A stretch of DNA of 64,000 nt from Branchiostoma floridae (GCF_000003815.2 NC_049985.1:15832586-15896585); one strand, 5' to 3'. Counted from the stretch's first letter, positions 45,851 through 58,823 are shown. Translations and numbers: made by a program. Notes: a model not told the origin generated them from the sequence alone.

Positions 45851-48221
45851 TTAGTTAGGCCCAGTTGTAAATGAGGACCTAGCTTCAGTTTCGTAAAAAA
45901 ACTGTGGTGGCATTTAGAGGACCTTTTACACACATTGTCAATACATATGTATACTAATAGCTGAGGAAGTTATTTTGTCTATCCACTCATCAATATCCCA
46001 TCATAAGGGCTCCTATTTGACTTCTGTTACAAAGTATGTCTGACTGTCGGAACCACTCAGGTAGAAGCCTACATTTGCGTCTTTTGAAATAAGCTAAGTG
46101 GGCAGAATCCAGCGGAGAGCTGAACAAACCTCTGACCTGGTCCTTTCAGTTCCCGACCTGGTCCTTTTAGTTCCCGACCTGCTACACTGAGATAATCAAG
46201 AAGGGGCATTGATCCTGACGCTGACGCGCAATGCATCAAATTTGACAATTTCAATAATCTGCAGCTCCCGGGCCCAACTGGTAATAAGCGTCGGTAGAGG
46301 AGTGCTCAATAACACTACAGCTGCACATACACGCTGCTTTATTCCATTATCACAGGACGTCAACGTGATGTATGGTGGCTTATTTGGCACCCAAGGCTGT
46401 TGGATTGCCTCGTGTCCCCCTATTTTGCTTTTACATTACAAGCTGCAATGACAGATGCGAGATATAAGAGCACAATCTGGACAGTAAATATGCCAGCAAG
46501 CAAGGACCAAACATTCTCGTAAATTAAATTCTTTTCGTCACCCATTCAAGACAAACGATGATTAAGGGGCAAAATGTGTAGCAAAAGCTGAAGTAACAAG
46601 GGTCATTGACTGGTAAAATACAAAAGATAAGCTGAATATTTTGAGGCTACAGATCTAGACAGGTTTTACTTTTAGCACAAACAGATCTAGATAGGTTTTA
46701 TCTATAGACAACAGTTTACTTCACTAAGTATTCTGACTACCTGTAGTTCCTCTCCTATGAGGACCAAGTCTATTGGCAATAAATGTTATCAAAATGAAAG
46801 AAACAGAGGGACTTAAGTGTCCATCATAACATAATGAAAGCCAGGATCATATTGATACTAAGGAATAAGAATCATAACTCAACCAGCAATATCTCAAAAG
46901 AAGGCGGCAGCACTTGTCTATTCGATTGATGTAGTGCAGTTTTCACAGTATGCAAGAACAAAGTTTTCACATTATTTTAGAACAAAGTGTTTAGATCACA
47001 CCTTCTCAGCAGGACTTTGCTATGACCGAAAGCTGAACAGTTTAAGATAAGACTAAGCTGTATTTGTGTGTTCACCATCAACTGGCACAGATTAGCCCCG
47101 TAATCCGCGAACAACTGGGTTGAGAGTTGTTGGGAGGAGATAAGGATAGGCATGGATCCATCTTAGGATTACAGCACAGTAATGTCCCCTCCTACTGGTT
47201 ATGTATGGGATAAATCAGTCAGAGGTTTCAGTAGGGGGGATTGACAACCATTGGGACAATTAGTTCTGCCATATTTCAAACTGGCTTATGACGTTATGTT
47301 TGAAAAATTGAGATCTTTGTCTTGAAATGTGACAGAATCAAATCAAGACAGAGTGTTATTAGGATGTGGTGTGCTAATATTCATACAAATTATTATCATT
47401 TAACAGTTGGCTATCTTAATCCCAGCATAATTCTTTCAAATCTTTGTGAATACTTCCAAGCAATTCATCATCCGATATGTTTTAATAACTAAAACTTTTC
47501 TGTTGTACTTTCTGTATATATTTACCAGCTACTTACTGACTTCAATATGTGTGTATGTGTGTGAGTGTGAGTAAAGTATTATCTCTATGAATACTTTACC
47601 ATATGCATGATATAATGGGGGCTGAAGCATTCTGACCATGCAGTTAAACTTACAATTATATCACACCTGGTAATAAATAATATCGAAAGAACTAAAATGT
47701 AAATAGCATCATTGCTGACAAGTGTTAAATGCTTTCAATTGTGCACTTAGCTGGGATTATGTATGCAGCTAGGTCAGATTAAATGAGATTACAAAGATTA
47801 ATAGTTCTATCTGCTGCACCCTATTGTTAAGTCTAAGTGTTTAACACTGTTCCAACACAAACCCATTCATCACGTCAAACCGACCCTCACATGTGATGCA
47901 ATGACCTTAAAATGTTCCACAGTTTTAATATTATGGGTGGGAATGTTAAAAGGTTAAAGAACCAAACATGCAATCTCCTAATTATCTACTTCATTCTTCA
48001 TGAAAGATTTACAGGGGTGCATTAAGATGGGGGCCAAACAAGTGGTTTTATTAATCATAATGGCCAGATGGACTGTTTGCACGGTTCATCATACCAGCTG
48101 GCGTTATTTATCACTGTCCATACCTGAACACAATGGTGTGGTGTGATAAAATTTCCGTCTGTGGTCTGGGAGTCTGTAGGGCTACATCAAGACTGGTGAA
48201 ATAGACTGGTCATGTACATTA

Positions 48222-48376
48222 CAGTAGATGCCAGTTAATTGCACAACGGATTAACACACACTTCTGTTAACTGCACGGAATCCCCAAATCCCAAACCAGT
48301 GCGGTCCAGCTAGATGATCGTACCGGCCAGATAATTGTACGAAATTCACTGGCCGTGCAATTAAGCGACTTATACT
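48222..48376. mobile_element. pogo/Tigger-like MITE remnant
   Basis: The ends are inverted copies: cagtagatgccagttaattg and, on the other strand at the right end, cagtataagtcgcttaattg. The CAGT termini with a TTAATTGCAC inner motif resemble pogo/Tigger termini. It is only 155 bp with no transposase, and the flanking TA is not preserved on the right. Confidence 0.55.
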
Positions 48377-48445
48377 GTTTTATCACCTTCACTGAGATGG
48401 TTACGCTTTAAGTTCGGTGCCGTTTGTGGTTGGTTATGTTTGTTT

Positions 48446-48590
48446 CCCTGTGGACAGCATAACTCAACAAGCTTTGGATGGATCTTTATGATTTTTGGTA
48501 GGTGGGTAGGCGTCGGGAAAATGAAGGTGAAGTTTGGTATAGGGCCTCCTAGCAGCTTTCTACTGTACTGTAGATGGATTTCCAGTTTTG
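48446..48590 (+). repeat. solitary copy of the about 130-bp module
   Basis: It shares gcataactcaacaagc, gatttttggtaggtgggtag, aatgaaggtgaagtttggt and cctcctagcagctttctact with the array at 13500-14535, in the same orientation. Confidence 0.7.
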
Positions 48591-48963
48591 ATACCTTGTT
48601 TGAGCTTTTGGCTGAAATACTGTAGAAGCTTTATGGAAGCACAACCTGTCTGATTTCTCAAAGCCTAAAATGGCCTTAAACTATCAATTGCCATTTTTTC
48701 CTGATAGATACTAGACATCCTACTTTGCTGGGTGAACATCCCTCTTGTACCGGAGGCAAATAAAAAATTTTTACAACTTTCCATCAAGTTCTCTCAAGAG
48801 ATGACAATCATGACGCAAGCTACTTAAGGGACTCCAATCCCTCCCTCTGTTCTGATGAACACTATCCCTTGGTATGGGCACAGTACCTGGGGAAATAACA
48901 TCAGTCTCCACCAGATAAGCCCACATAAACAGCTCTTATTTATCTCTTCAGCCACTGTTATTA

Positions 48964-48977
48964 GTCGCCATGGTAAC
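48964..48977. promoter_or_regulatory. perfect RFX-type X-box
   Basis: GTCGCCATGGTAAC matches the RFX consensus GTNRCC-N(0-3)-RGYAAC on both half-sites with a 2-bp spacer. It sits in a locally GC-richer, non-repetitive part of the upstream MYCBP2 intron. Function is inferred only. Confidence 0.4.
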
Positions 48978-49402
48978 GGCCTTATCACGAGCAGCAAGGT
49001 AGCCTGGGAGTTAAAGATGGGCTTGTTTCTGACACCACCGAGCAAGATTAATGGTCTTTAAGTAGCATTGTTAGCTGGATACTTACATCAGATCAAAGGC
49101 TGGTAGATAATGCAATTAGAGGAATTGTTTAAGCTTAATGCATAAAGATCTGAAACATTCCACCACAGAGCAATCATTGGCTTATGTAATTACCGTAAAC
49201 TTGTATAACCTTGACTGTCTTAAACTATGATACAGCTTTAAAGAGATAACTTTGAAAACAGACAATTGAGAAAGTTGAAACTTAGTCATACACATGTAGT
49301 TGAATTATGTACTTGAGCTTAGAGATTAAAGCATAACAATCTGAACATCTATTTTTGTTCTCAATACACAGAACTGGTGTTATATACATAATTATGGCAT
49401 TA

Positions 49403-49714
49403 CAGGGCTCGAAATACTTTTTTCTGCATACCTGCATCGGTGCAGGTAACATTGGAAATTACCTGCAACAGACAACTTTTACCTGCACCACCCAGAACTT
49501 TGTAAGCATGGATCATACTAAAACTGTTTACAAACCATTGCCATGATTTCGTTTATAATTCATAGGTGGTAACAGCAGTCAGTCCACATACATATGATAT
49601 ATAAACTCAGTACCTGGGCCTGTGCAGGTTAGGTGTGGGTAGACATTAGAAATACCTGCACATCTCCAATTTCACCTCACTAACCTGCATATACAGATGG
49701 TATTTCAAGCCCTG
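49403..49714 (+). mobile_element. copy of the CAGGGCTCGAAAT repeat
   Basis: It runs from cagggctcgaaatacttttt to atttcaagccctg with the same internal order as 11850-12133. The termini are the best preserved of the four copies. Confidence 0.72.
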
Positions 49715-50004
49715 CATAACCATTTTAGTAAACGGAGTCATGCTTTTAAAAAAATTACACAAAGAGACCTTCACTTTTGTACTTCCACGTACATTGTAAG
49801 TTACATGTTTCGCTCCACTACTTCACCAGGAGACCTCAATGCCTGCATTATTCATGTTCAAGGATGAAGTGATTTTCCCAAATACCTTTCAGGAGGTGAG
49901 ATTTCCAGCAATAATCCCGGCTCCCTGATCAGCATTTCTGCACCATAATCAACTTTTCCCCTAATGGCCTAGCCAGCTGATCCACCCACAGGCAGGTAAT
50001 GAGG

Positions 50005-50552
50005 AGACATATGGCCCTAAGCTACAAACCGTGCCAATAACATGGCAAGAACAACCTCGGGGTCTTATAGATATGCTTCCATGCAAAACCGGGAAAAACT
50101 TACAGCCATAGTAGTTACATGTAGCTGATTGACTGAATGGTGAGCTTTTGAGTAAACATATGGCCCTGAGCTACAGACTGTGCCAATAACATGGCAAGAA
50201 CAACTTCAGGGTCTTACAGATGTGCTTCCATACAAAACTGGGAAAAAGTTATTAGTACAGCCATAGTAGTTTGCTGACTGACTGAATCTCAGCTTTTGAG
50301 TAAACATATGGCCCTAAGCTACAAACCGTGCCAACAACACGGCAAGAAAAACCTCAGGGTCTTAAAGATATGCTTCCAAACAAAACTGGGAAGAAGTTAC
50401 TAGTACAGACATAGTAGTTAGCTGATTGACTGAATCTCAGCTTTTGAGTAAACATATGGCCCTGAGCTAAAAATTGTGCCAATAACATGTCTGATTGCAA
50501 GAACAACCTCAGGGCCTTACAGATATGCTTCCATACAAAGAAGAAGTTACAG
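50005..50552. repeat. four tandem units of about 147 bp
   Basis: Unit starts are at about 50008, 50156, 50302 and 50451 (aaacatatggccctaagcta). Shared blocks are gtgccaataacatggcaaga and tcttacagatatgcttccat. The fourth unit is truncated. It lies in the upstream MYCBP2 intron. Confidence 0.9.
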
Positions 50553-51224
50553 GCATAGTTCACTTTAACGGTGGGTTTTTTTAGACTATTTAGAAAAGGA
50601 GATTACCCTTAAACTCTAACTGCTTTGGATTAGGCAAGCACAACTGGGACACAGTAGAGAACTTGGTGATTTATTGGTCTTGATTTCCCCAGTTGAAATC
50701 AGGACTCAGCTCATAAAATAGGGTTTCTGAGTGGATTATGGTAAGAAAGCAAAGGATTTGTAATGTAAGTGGCTCGAGTTGCTGTCGTAAGTAGATTATT
50801 GTTTCTTGACGAAGTGTTGAAACGTTTTCATTTGACTTATCATTTCTACTATCAATCACTTCCCACTACTGTCAAAATTGCTTTTCAGGCTAAATCAGTC
50901 GCAAATCATACTAAATAAATAAATTGTTAAAAGCACAATTATGAGTTACAATCTAGTCATGAAATCTTATACTAAGTTATAGTTTCAAAGTTCAAGTTGA
51001 CATGAAATTTTTGCAGCAAAACATACATAATTTAGAAGATCTTAGAAGACAGTGTAATAAATTTTGTGATTTAAAAGCCCAAACTGCTAAAATAAGGCAA
51101 AAACAAAAATAGTAAATTATAAAATTTGATTCTACACTCAATACTTTCTAATGATTAACATACATTAACTTTTAAAAATTTGGTTTGAAAAAGAGATTTA
51201 TGTCACACTATAGTCCAACCCTTA

Positions 51225-51593
51225 GGCCACACCAATTTAATTTCTTGGTTCACGGATTTTTGTCATAAAAAATATGGAGCGAGAGAGCGAAATAAAAATA
51301 AAAATAAAACTTGTAAAATGGTTGGGGTAAAGGTAAGGGCTAATCCCAAACATAAAGAAAAAAAGTTTTCAGCTTGAAAAAAAGTACAAAAACACTATTA
51401 TTGTACAGTAACCGCACCTGTACCCACACTTTAAGGAGCTTATAATATAAAGGCCAATTTGCTACACCAGAAAGTTGGTGAATGGTTTCATTAATGGTGA
51501 AAATTTGCTAAGTGGTAATTTTTATTTCTATTTTTTTTCCCAAAAAATTCGAGCGAGCGAATCCGTGAACCAAGAAATTAAATTGGTGTGGCC
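51225..51593. mobile_element. MITE with perfect 33-bp terminal inverted repeats
   Basis: Left terminus 51225-51257 (ggccacaccaatttaatttc...) is a perfect inverted copy of 51561-51593. The interior is A/T-rich, about 300 bp, with no open frame. Perfect termini suggest a young insertion or recent gene conversion. The target duplication is not obvious (tta versus ttg outside the ends). It lies in the upstream MYCBP2 intron. Confidence 0.88.
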
Positions 51594-53822
51594 TTGGTGA
51601 CCTTTAGAACTAAGCCACCACCGGGTTGGCCTAGGTCTCACGCAGCATGGAATCTCCTGACCAAATTTATCACTTATAATCCAACACCTCCTTTTCCTGA
51701 TATTACTCCTGTTTGACCCCCGTGAGAGGTCAGCACGACAAAATCCATCAGGGCTCCCTCCTGCACGAGAGACACGATAAATCAGGCAATTTCTCCGAAG
51801 GATTTGCATAATCAAATATCACAGGCAGCGCAACCATGGATCAAGACAGCTTCCTTATCTTAGTCTTATGAATATTTCACACCAGTAGACTGGATCGAGT
51901 CAATTCACTGTTTTGCATCAGACCTCTTGCTTCACGTTAGCAAGAGTGTCAGGGGCCACTGTAAAATTCAATGGCTTCTTTCTCAGTTACAGAATGACGT
52001 TCTGATGTTCAAATCTTTTTTAATTGCTGTTTCTGTCGATGTACCAAATAGTAGAGTCTTTCTATAAGAATCTTTCTGCAAGGTAACATCTAGAGAAACA
52101 AAAAATGAAGCAGATAAAAGACAAAAGAGCTGACATCACGTACACTGAATGCACAAAGAAAACCTTGCCAAGGGAATTGGGAATACCAAAATCAAAGCAT
52201 TCAAGTTAAAAAAAAAGACAAGCAAACATTATTACAGAATACACAGCACTCAATAAGGATGTGATACTGTATAATATAAGCCACAAACATTAATATCATG
52301 CATAGATGCATAGTCTGATCTGCACATCTGCAAGTCCAAGCAAACTGACTACGAAATAGGGGAATATGTCAGCAAAACGGTGAGTCCTGACATCCGCCTC
52401 CAAGCAACATGACAAGCATACTCCAGCCAACATCTGACAGTTTCATCCAGTCTGTGCTGATCCCAATCATACTGCGTCCGACAGAAAATCATTGGCCTAT
52501 TACAGGACTCGACTAAATTCGCAACTCTTTTTAGTTCCACCTCCTTCCCCTCCCTTGACCCCAATTTATCGTCTTGTCAGAACACATCAGCCGTAAAAAG
52601 ACCCATATCCGACGTCGTAAAACTTCATCCCTTCCAACTTTGGTGCATCTGTGGGGGTGATAGATACCGGAACCTGGTGAGAACCTGACGCGGGTCTGTA
52701 GAAACTACCAAATGACTGCTTCTGAGGGGCCATAACAGTTTTACGACACCACCCTGACCTGAATTATCATCTGAAAACCCGACAGTCTAAGACGCTTTTG
52801 GCCCTTGAGGTCATGTGAATGGTACACCACAATCTCTTCACCCAGGCCTTTAATGCAACAACAGCTCTTCCTGTTGTAATTACACCACCCTACCTCTTTA
52901 CTGACCTTTCCTAAATATCTTTTCTGGCTATTCTGGGAGATGTAGCAAACTTGCGATGCGACGTAATGGAGCAATCTTCCGGCAACTTTTTGTCCCACTT
53001 CAGCAAACATTTGCAGATACAAATTACCGCGGCCCAGACAGAATCAATACACTGGAGCCACTGTCATGGATTTGTAGTAATATTATCTAGCACCCGGCCG
53101 AAAGAGCATCAGAGGAATAACTATAGATGACAGCCTGCAGTGGAAGATTGGTTGCAGGGAAGATCATCCAAGATGCTCTTTGGTAGCTGCGGTGGTGCGG
53201 GGGGGCCAGGGTCAAAATGTGGAAGGGAAACAAACCTCGCCAAGGCTGGGCGGATCAGATCACTGACAGTACGTTATGGAACCTACAATGTACATGTGCC
53301 GAAGAAAAGAAAAGTTTGACATCTCGGTATCAGAGTTCATATTACGTAGCAACAATGCTGAAAGGCACATCATTATTAATTTAGCATGTGTGTGTGTGTG
53401 CCTCGGCCGTGACCTGGATTTCAGGACAACATGCAATCTTGCTGAGGGATAAGGAGTCGTTGCCTAGCATTTGTTCAAATGGGTGGTAAATCATGACTGA
53501 GCACTAAGACTGCGTATGAACGGATACTGGACATATAGACTTTGGTGTGGGACTGTCACACAATATTCTTTAGTGATCCTCTGGCTACTTTCATGATTTG
53601 GAAGAACACTGACTTGATTAAGCCCGTCGACAGTCCTTTAACCCTAAGCCTGCAATAGTAGCCATCTGGCACCCAATGTGTATTGGCTATAGGGGTAGGC
53701 AGCTCGGAGAACGTTAAAGAACAAATTTCCTGCATGTATTTTGAATTTCAAGGCTTAAAAGATATCTAACAGCCTGAGAGGGATCACAACAGAGGAGGAT
53801 GCAAAGCAGCAAGAATCTATCC

Positions 53823-53946
53823 CTGTTTTCCAGCTGTAATAAAGCTACCGAGTCTCTTCTGTCCTCTCCGCAAATACAAGCGGCACCAGATGTATTTGCG
53901 GAGAGGACAGAAGAGACTCAGGAGCTAAAATACAGCTGAAAACCAG
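53823..53946. repeat. long hairpin: 28-bp perfect stem, 14-nt loop, extended imperfect stem
   Basis: 53850-53877 is a perfect inverted copy of 53892-53919 (gagtctcttctgtcctctcc... / gtatttgcggagaggacaga...), with loop 53878-53891. Imperfect pairing continues outward (ctgttttccagctgtaataa with ttcagctg...aaccag) for about 25 more bp on each side. It could be a small foldback element or an intronic hairpin RNA. Confidence 0.85.
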
Positions 53947-54481
53947 GCTAGCAAGAATTACTTTTTCAAAGTTACAAAGTTTGATTTGCACAGCCCACAG
54001 TTACTGATATCTCTTAGACTTTGGTGGAATGATAAATATGCTCTGTGTACCATCAGCAATGAACTGCTCTCCCACCCATGGCTGTATGCCCAGGAGAAAG
54101 CCACCATAATTGGATTAGAGGTTCACCATTCTTCTGGCAATGAATTAATAACCAGCAAGTTCAAGGGAATTCCTTGCCTAACAATATAATCTTTTGAATT
54201 TGGCCTTGGGTGTTTATGACAAATGCATGTGCCAGTACAGCATATTCAGATATGGTCAAAATTAAAAAGTGATAATAATCAATGACTTGTGAAGAAAATG
54301 AACATTACGTTACAAACAGCAACTGTGAATAATTTTATCAGGTTGGCAAATCACTAAATGTTTTTATCACTTCACAACTAATATACAGTCATTCATAATC
54401 AGAGGTGACGGTGTTTTGTGACTGTCTGTTACCTTCCTCAGGGCAATACTGACTGGTTTATTCCACACATTGCAACTAGGT

Positions 54482-54937
54482 ATGTTGATGAAGGTTAGAC
54501 ATCCAGGTAATAAGATGTGCCAAAAAGCAGTTACTCAAGGAACTGGATATGATATTGGAAACGGTCAGACGTTTCAACTGGAATCCCCAGTTTTCGTTAG
54601 TGACAATGTAACTAAAACAACAGAAGCTAATTGACTTATTTGCATTAGCATTAGCCTTGCCTTCATTTGAAACCAAATTTGTCTTCAGCTTGACTTTGCC
54701 TTCCATGTACGTTTGTTCTCTTTGGAATCGAAATTGTCTTCAGTCTGAAATTGTCTTACAACATTTCCGATTTAACATCTAAAATTGTCTTCATTCATAG
54801 TTAGAGTATAAATTAAAAGACATGTTTCTTCCAGATCATTTCAGTGTCACTTATGAAAACTGGCGGATTCCAGTTGAAATGTCTGACCGTTTCCAAAATC
54901 ATTTCCAGTTGCTTGAGTAACTGCTTTTTGGCATTGC
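54482..54937. mobile_element. foldback element (gaaggttagacatcc family), full copy
   Basis: The left arm (54518-54605, e.g. gccaaaaagcagttactcaa, ggaaacggtcagacgtttca) is inverted at 54844-54937 (tgaaatgtctgaccgtttcc, ttgagtaactgctttttggc). A lead sequence, gttgatgaaggttagacatc, precedes it. The interior has three degenerate repeats of a tgtcttca motif. Confidence 0.8.
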
Positions 54938-55371
54938 AGCTAGGTGTTGCTACTGAAAGTGCAGTCCCAAATGTAAAATATTGTTACAGAAACATTTTGC
55001 TGTGATGGTACATACACACTTGTTGTGAACAAAGACCCTGTTATCTGAAAAATAGCAATCTTGCTGACTGTTCTCCACTAGTTAAGTTATGAAGTTGCAA
55101 GGCTCTTGAAACTGATGGCTTTGCCATTTGCAGTGTGTTGAGAGGTCTTATGTTATATGTGGACAGGGTTAGTACTTATGGCTCCCATATATAGATAGCA
55201 CTACAGGGTGCAAAAAGCTTTCATCCATTTTAGTAGAACTTACAATTTACTTCCACACTATATAAGTACCTACCAGTGAGGATGTTTCCATAAGTGACAA
55301 GACCAGTTTGTTACAATTCATATGGCAAAATCTTAACAATGACCCCAAAATTGGGTCCAGCCCTATTTTGC

Positions 55372-55492
55372 AACTGCGATGCTATACCCAGGATAGAACC
55401 GTGGTCTCCTAGTTGCCAACTAATAAAAAACAGGAGCTAAACTACATGTATGAGGCTGGTACCAGTTGAGCCACAGGGACATCCTCTCAGTG
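55372..55492 (-). mobile_element. possible tRNA-derived SINE
   Basis: The minus strand reads tgtggctcaactggtaccag (A-box-like) and later cacggttctatcctggg (B-box-like). The spacing of about 70 bp is longer than a tRNA, so there may be an insertion. Confidence 0.4.
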
Positions 55493-56291
55493 ACCAGAGG
55501 GGCTCAAGCAAAATGCTGGAAGAAACTCCCAACTGTCATTCAGCAGTGGATTGATGAGACTGCCCAGATAATATGATTTTGTTATCAGATTTCATGAAAT
55601 CTAGGTCACAGATTAGACAGCACAGATTTATGTTGCCTGCAACAGTGCACCAGTGTGCATCCTCGTCCACGTTATTGTGGTCATAAAATAAACTATCCTG
55701 TCCAGGTCGCACGGAACACACGCCATTTTCTTTGGACAGACAGTTCCAAATCGATGCACGGACTATTGCAAAACCCGTGCCAGGATCTGCACTTTTTTTT
55801 GCACCAGTAATGAAACATGCTGCAGCCGATATCAGACAGCTTTACAATGACACAAAGATTTTCTGTGAGCTAAGTCTGAACAATTAAGCTCTTGTTACAT
55901 TTAATGTATAGATATCCATCCTTGTGTAACACAGGGACATATAACATGGAGAAAATGACGCCAAATGCCTATGAGAATCACTAAACTTCATTAAAACATA
56001 TCTATCTGTCAAAATAAGAAGTTTAAATGAGGAAAGACATAATTCTAGCATCATTGACAGAAATGGAAGGAGGGCAGATTTATGGTAAAAGGCACTTTCG
56101 TTTGAGAAATTGGAAACATTAAGAGTAGAACAACTCGTTAAGGGGCTTAACAATGTCTGATTTACAGTGATGTGTTAGTCTTTATATTTCTAGCCTGGGG
56201 ACACACAGTAGACTGTGTGGTGCATGGAGATGTGTGCTGACATATGACTCTTACAGGATCATTTCCTGCCACCGTTAAAACTGTAAATATT

Positions 56292-56440
56292 ATTAGGCCA
56301 CAGCAAGGAGATTTTATGGATGACATCATTAATTTTCGCCTGATTTCAGAATTTTTTCCTCTACGGGGATGGTCAGATAGACTAAAATAGGCAAACATGT
56401 TGTGCTGTAGCCTAATAATCATACTTGTAGAAGTGACAAT
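56292..56440. mobile_element. truncated, inverted third copy of the TA-flanked TIR family
   Basis: It starts attaggccacagcaaggaga and continues with the reverse complement of the right end of the 38072-38626 element (cattaattttcgcctgattt, gcctaataat, acttgtagaagtgaca), then stops after about 150 bp. Confidence 0.75.
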
Positions 56441-57562
56441 GAGTTCAAAATACTTCATTTGAAATATGCGTAGAAATCAATGATTAGAAATCAAAGATTC
56501 GATAATCTAGACAAAATACATCAGATTCTGTTTCATTAGAGATATTTGAAAATGAGAAAAAAAAGAGCTTAGTACGATGCCATCTAGCACTTTGCAAAAT
56601 GTAGGTATCTTATATCTTATTCATTTTACCTGGTTCCTACTCCATTTTTCTTGTGTCCCTTCAACTGTGTTCAAATGTGATAAAAAGTGCAGCTGTTGAC
56701 CAATAGTCAAAACATTTACATCATGGATAATTGAACAACAGTTGAATATAAGGAAAGGTGCAAAATTAATCATTGAATGATAAAACATGAGGTCCAAAAT
56801 TACACATTATACCTGTCTTTTATATGGACATCCCAGACTTCCCAACCTTCTAACACAACTTTACACCAGTGGAGTGCCACAGAATGAAGTCTTATGCATA
56901 CTTTTCATATCCATAAGAAAAGAAAAAGCTTTATCAAGAAGCACAGTATCTGCTTATCACATCCAAAACATGCTCCTTGACAGTTAAGACTCCAACTGAT
57001 TCAAGATTCCCACTCCCAATTAAGAGAAAATCTAATACATTAGCTGTCAACAGTGTCACAGAAATGTACCTTAATGCATTGCTTCCACATACTAATAGGG
57101 ACAAGAAGTACTGAGTGCAGCATGAGATATCATCTCTTTTGCTGCTCTGTGAAAATTAGTGGATGAGACACTAATCTATCACAAATACTAAAGAGTCTGA
57201 GGAACTAGAAGGCTAGGAACAGAGTTACTACACATTTGTACTTGCTATAGGTATAAAAAGAATTCTTTAACATCATGTTTCTAATATATAGGTTGTGCTC
57301 TATTATGCATTGTATGTTTCTGAAGAATAAGGCATGTGATTACCAACTGTTGCAAAACAACATATATGATGTTTCCTATGGTCACTGTAATAGTTTTTTT
57401 CAGCAGTTGAGAATTTGATGGAGAACTATCACATACAGAGACAAGTTGGGGATTTTGAAATTGCTATAATTTTCAGAATCTGTTTATCGACTGATCTGTT
57501 TAAGAATACTTAATTGGGTCATTAATGCTTGGTATATATCTTGAAGCTCTCTGTATGGATTG

Positions 57563-57722
57563 TGACATCATCATTTCCTGTGCAAATTTTGTTGTTGCAA
57601 TGATGGCGACATCATCATTTCCTGTGCACGTTCTATTTCTATGACAATGGCACATCACCATTTCCTGTGCACATTGGTTATTATAGCAATAGTGACATCA
57701 TCATTTGCTGTGCAGAGTTGGT
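57563..57722. repeat. four tandem units of about 52 bp
   Basis: Each unit contains gacatcatcatttcctgtgc followed by a variable 25-30 bp. Copies begin at about 57565, 57607, 57650 and 57685. Confidence 0.75.
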
Positions 57723-58591
57723 TGTGTGACCAAGGTGGTTTGAACATGTTGTCACCTACTTGTTATACAAATCAAAAATAGCAGCAAGTGACATTGAAAA
57801 TCCGAATGCCAGCTACCACCTATCCATTACCAGTCACTGTCCTTTGAGGTCGTCAGTACCTTTGACATGATCCCTTGATCAGATTTCCAGCCCCCTTTCA
57901 TTTAGCAGTAACCCTATATGATGGATAACATCCCACAGTGTGGCACGAGGGAGTGTCATAATCCCTTTATAATAAGCAGCACTTTTAGATCTAATGATAC
58001 ACTACATTTAGGTGATGGTTCAGGGATGACAGCTAGCTGGGGGATACTCAGAACCAGAACTCTGAGAGAAAAAAACTATTTTCAAACCTCATCGATCATC
58101 AGTTATGAGACTTCGACTTTGATTTCTCGCTGAAATCAGCATCAAATCAGCCTAAAGCTTGAATCGACAACACTTTTTTGACAGTAGAAAATGATGCATT
58201 ACTTAATCATACAGTAACCGTTAGCAATACGGCAGAAGTTTTGGAAGTTTTATGCCGACTTCGCAAAATTCGTTCTACACTCTGACAAACACAAGTAAAA
58301 AAATAATGACATCATAATTTTTCAACCTTCAACAGTCGTCAGGGCTTGGTGTGAAAGTTTTATAACGGCTTGCTAATCTTCCGCAAGTTGCTCTCCATAC
58401 GTAGGACATAACGAACCGCTGACCTGTTTATTGACCTGTTGGTTTTACGACTTCCCTGCTGCAAGACCGTTACAGAGACTATTTAGGACAAGGTCAGGGC
58501 AGTAAACCTTCTACAGGCCACCGGTGGGTGATACCAGCCAGGCTGGCATGATGCTGCATATGTACTGTACATTTACACAGGATGTTAGGTT

Positions 58592-58796
58592 ACCAGGGCT
58601 AGGTTACCTGCACCACTCTGAATTTAGGAAGTATGAATCATACAAATAATATAGTAATATTGTTCAGGAACTATTGCTATTTTCTCTTGTATACTTTTTA
58701 GGGGTTAACTTTCAATGTTGCTAATAACAATCCACCTACAGCTACATTATATGACATTTATGTATAAAACCCAGTACATGGACCAGTGCAGGTTAC
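58592..58796 (+). mobile_element. partial copy of the CAGGGCTCGAAAT repeat
   Basis: It shares ctgcaccactctgaatttag and aaacccagtacatggaccag with 11850-12133. It stops abruptly at caggttac just before the TGACG cluster. Confidence 0.6.
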
Positions 58797-58823
58797 AGCG
58801 GCGTTCGCGCCATAGTTAACACC

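Noticed and set aside
46069-46254. Short duplicated segment (gacctggtccttt-agttccc twice) with an open frame
   Set aside because: Only two copies of about 22 bp; no further structure.
52349-52564. Minus-strand open frame with a tryptophan-rich stretch
   Set aside because: No acceptor/donor pair in phase with exon a, and no recognised motif.
52741-53022. Minus-strand 93-codon open frame with a possible donor in phase with exon a
   Set aside because: The sequence does not resemble the expected segment of the family, and the donor (GTGAAG) is weak.
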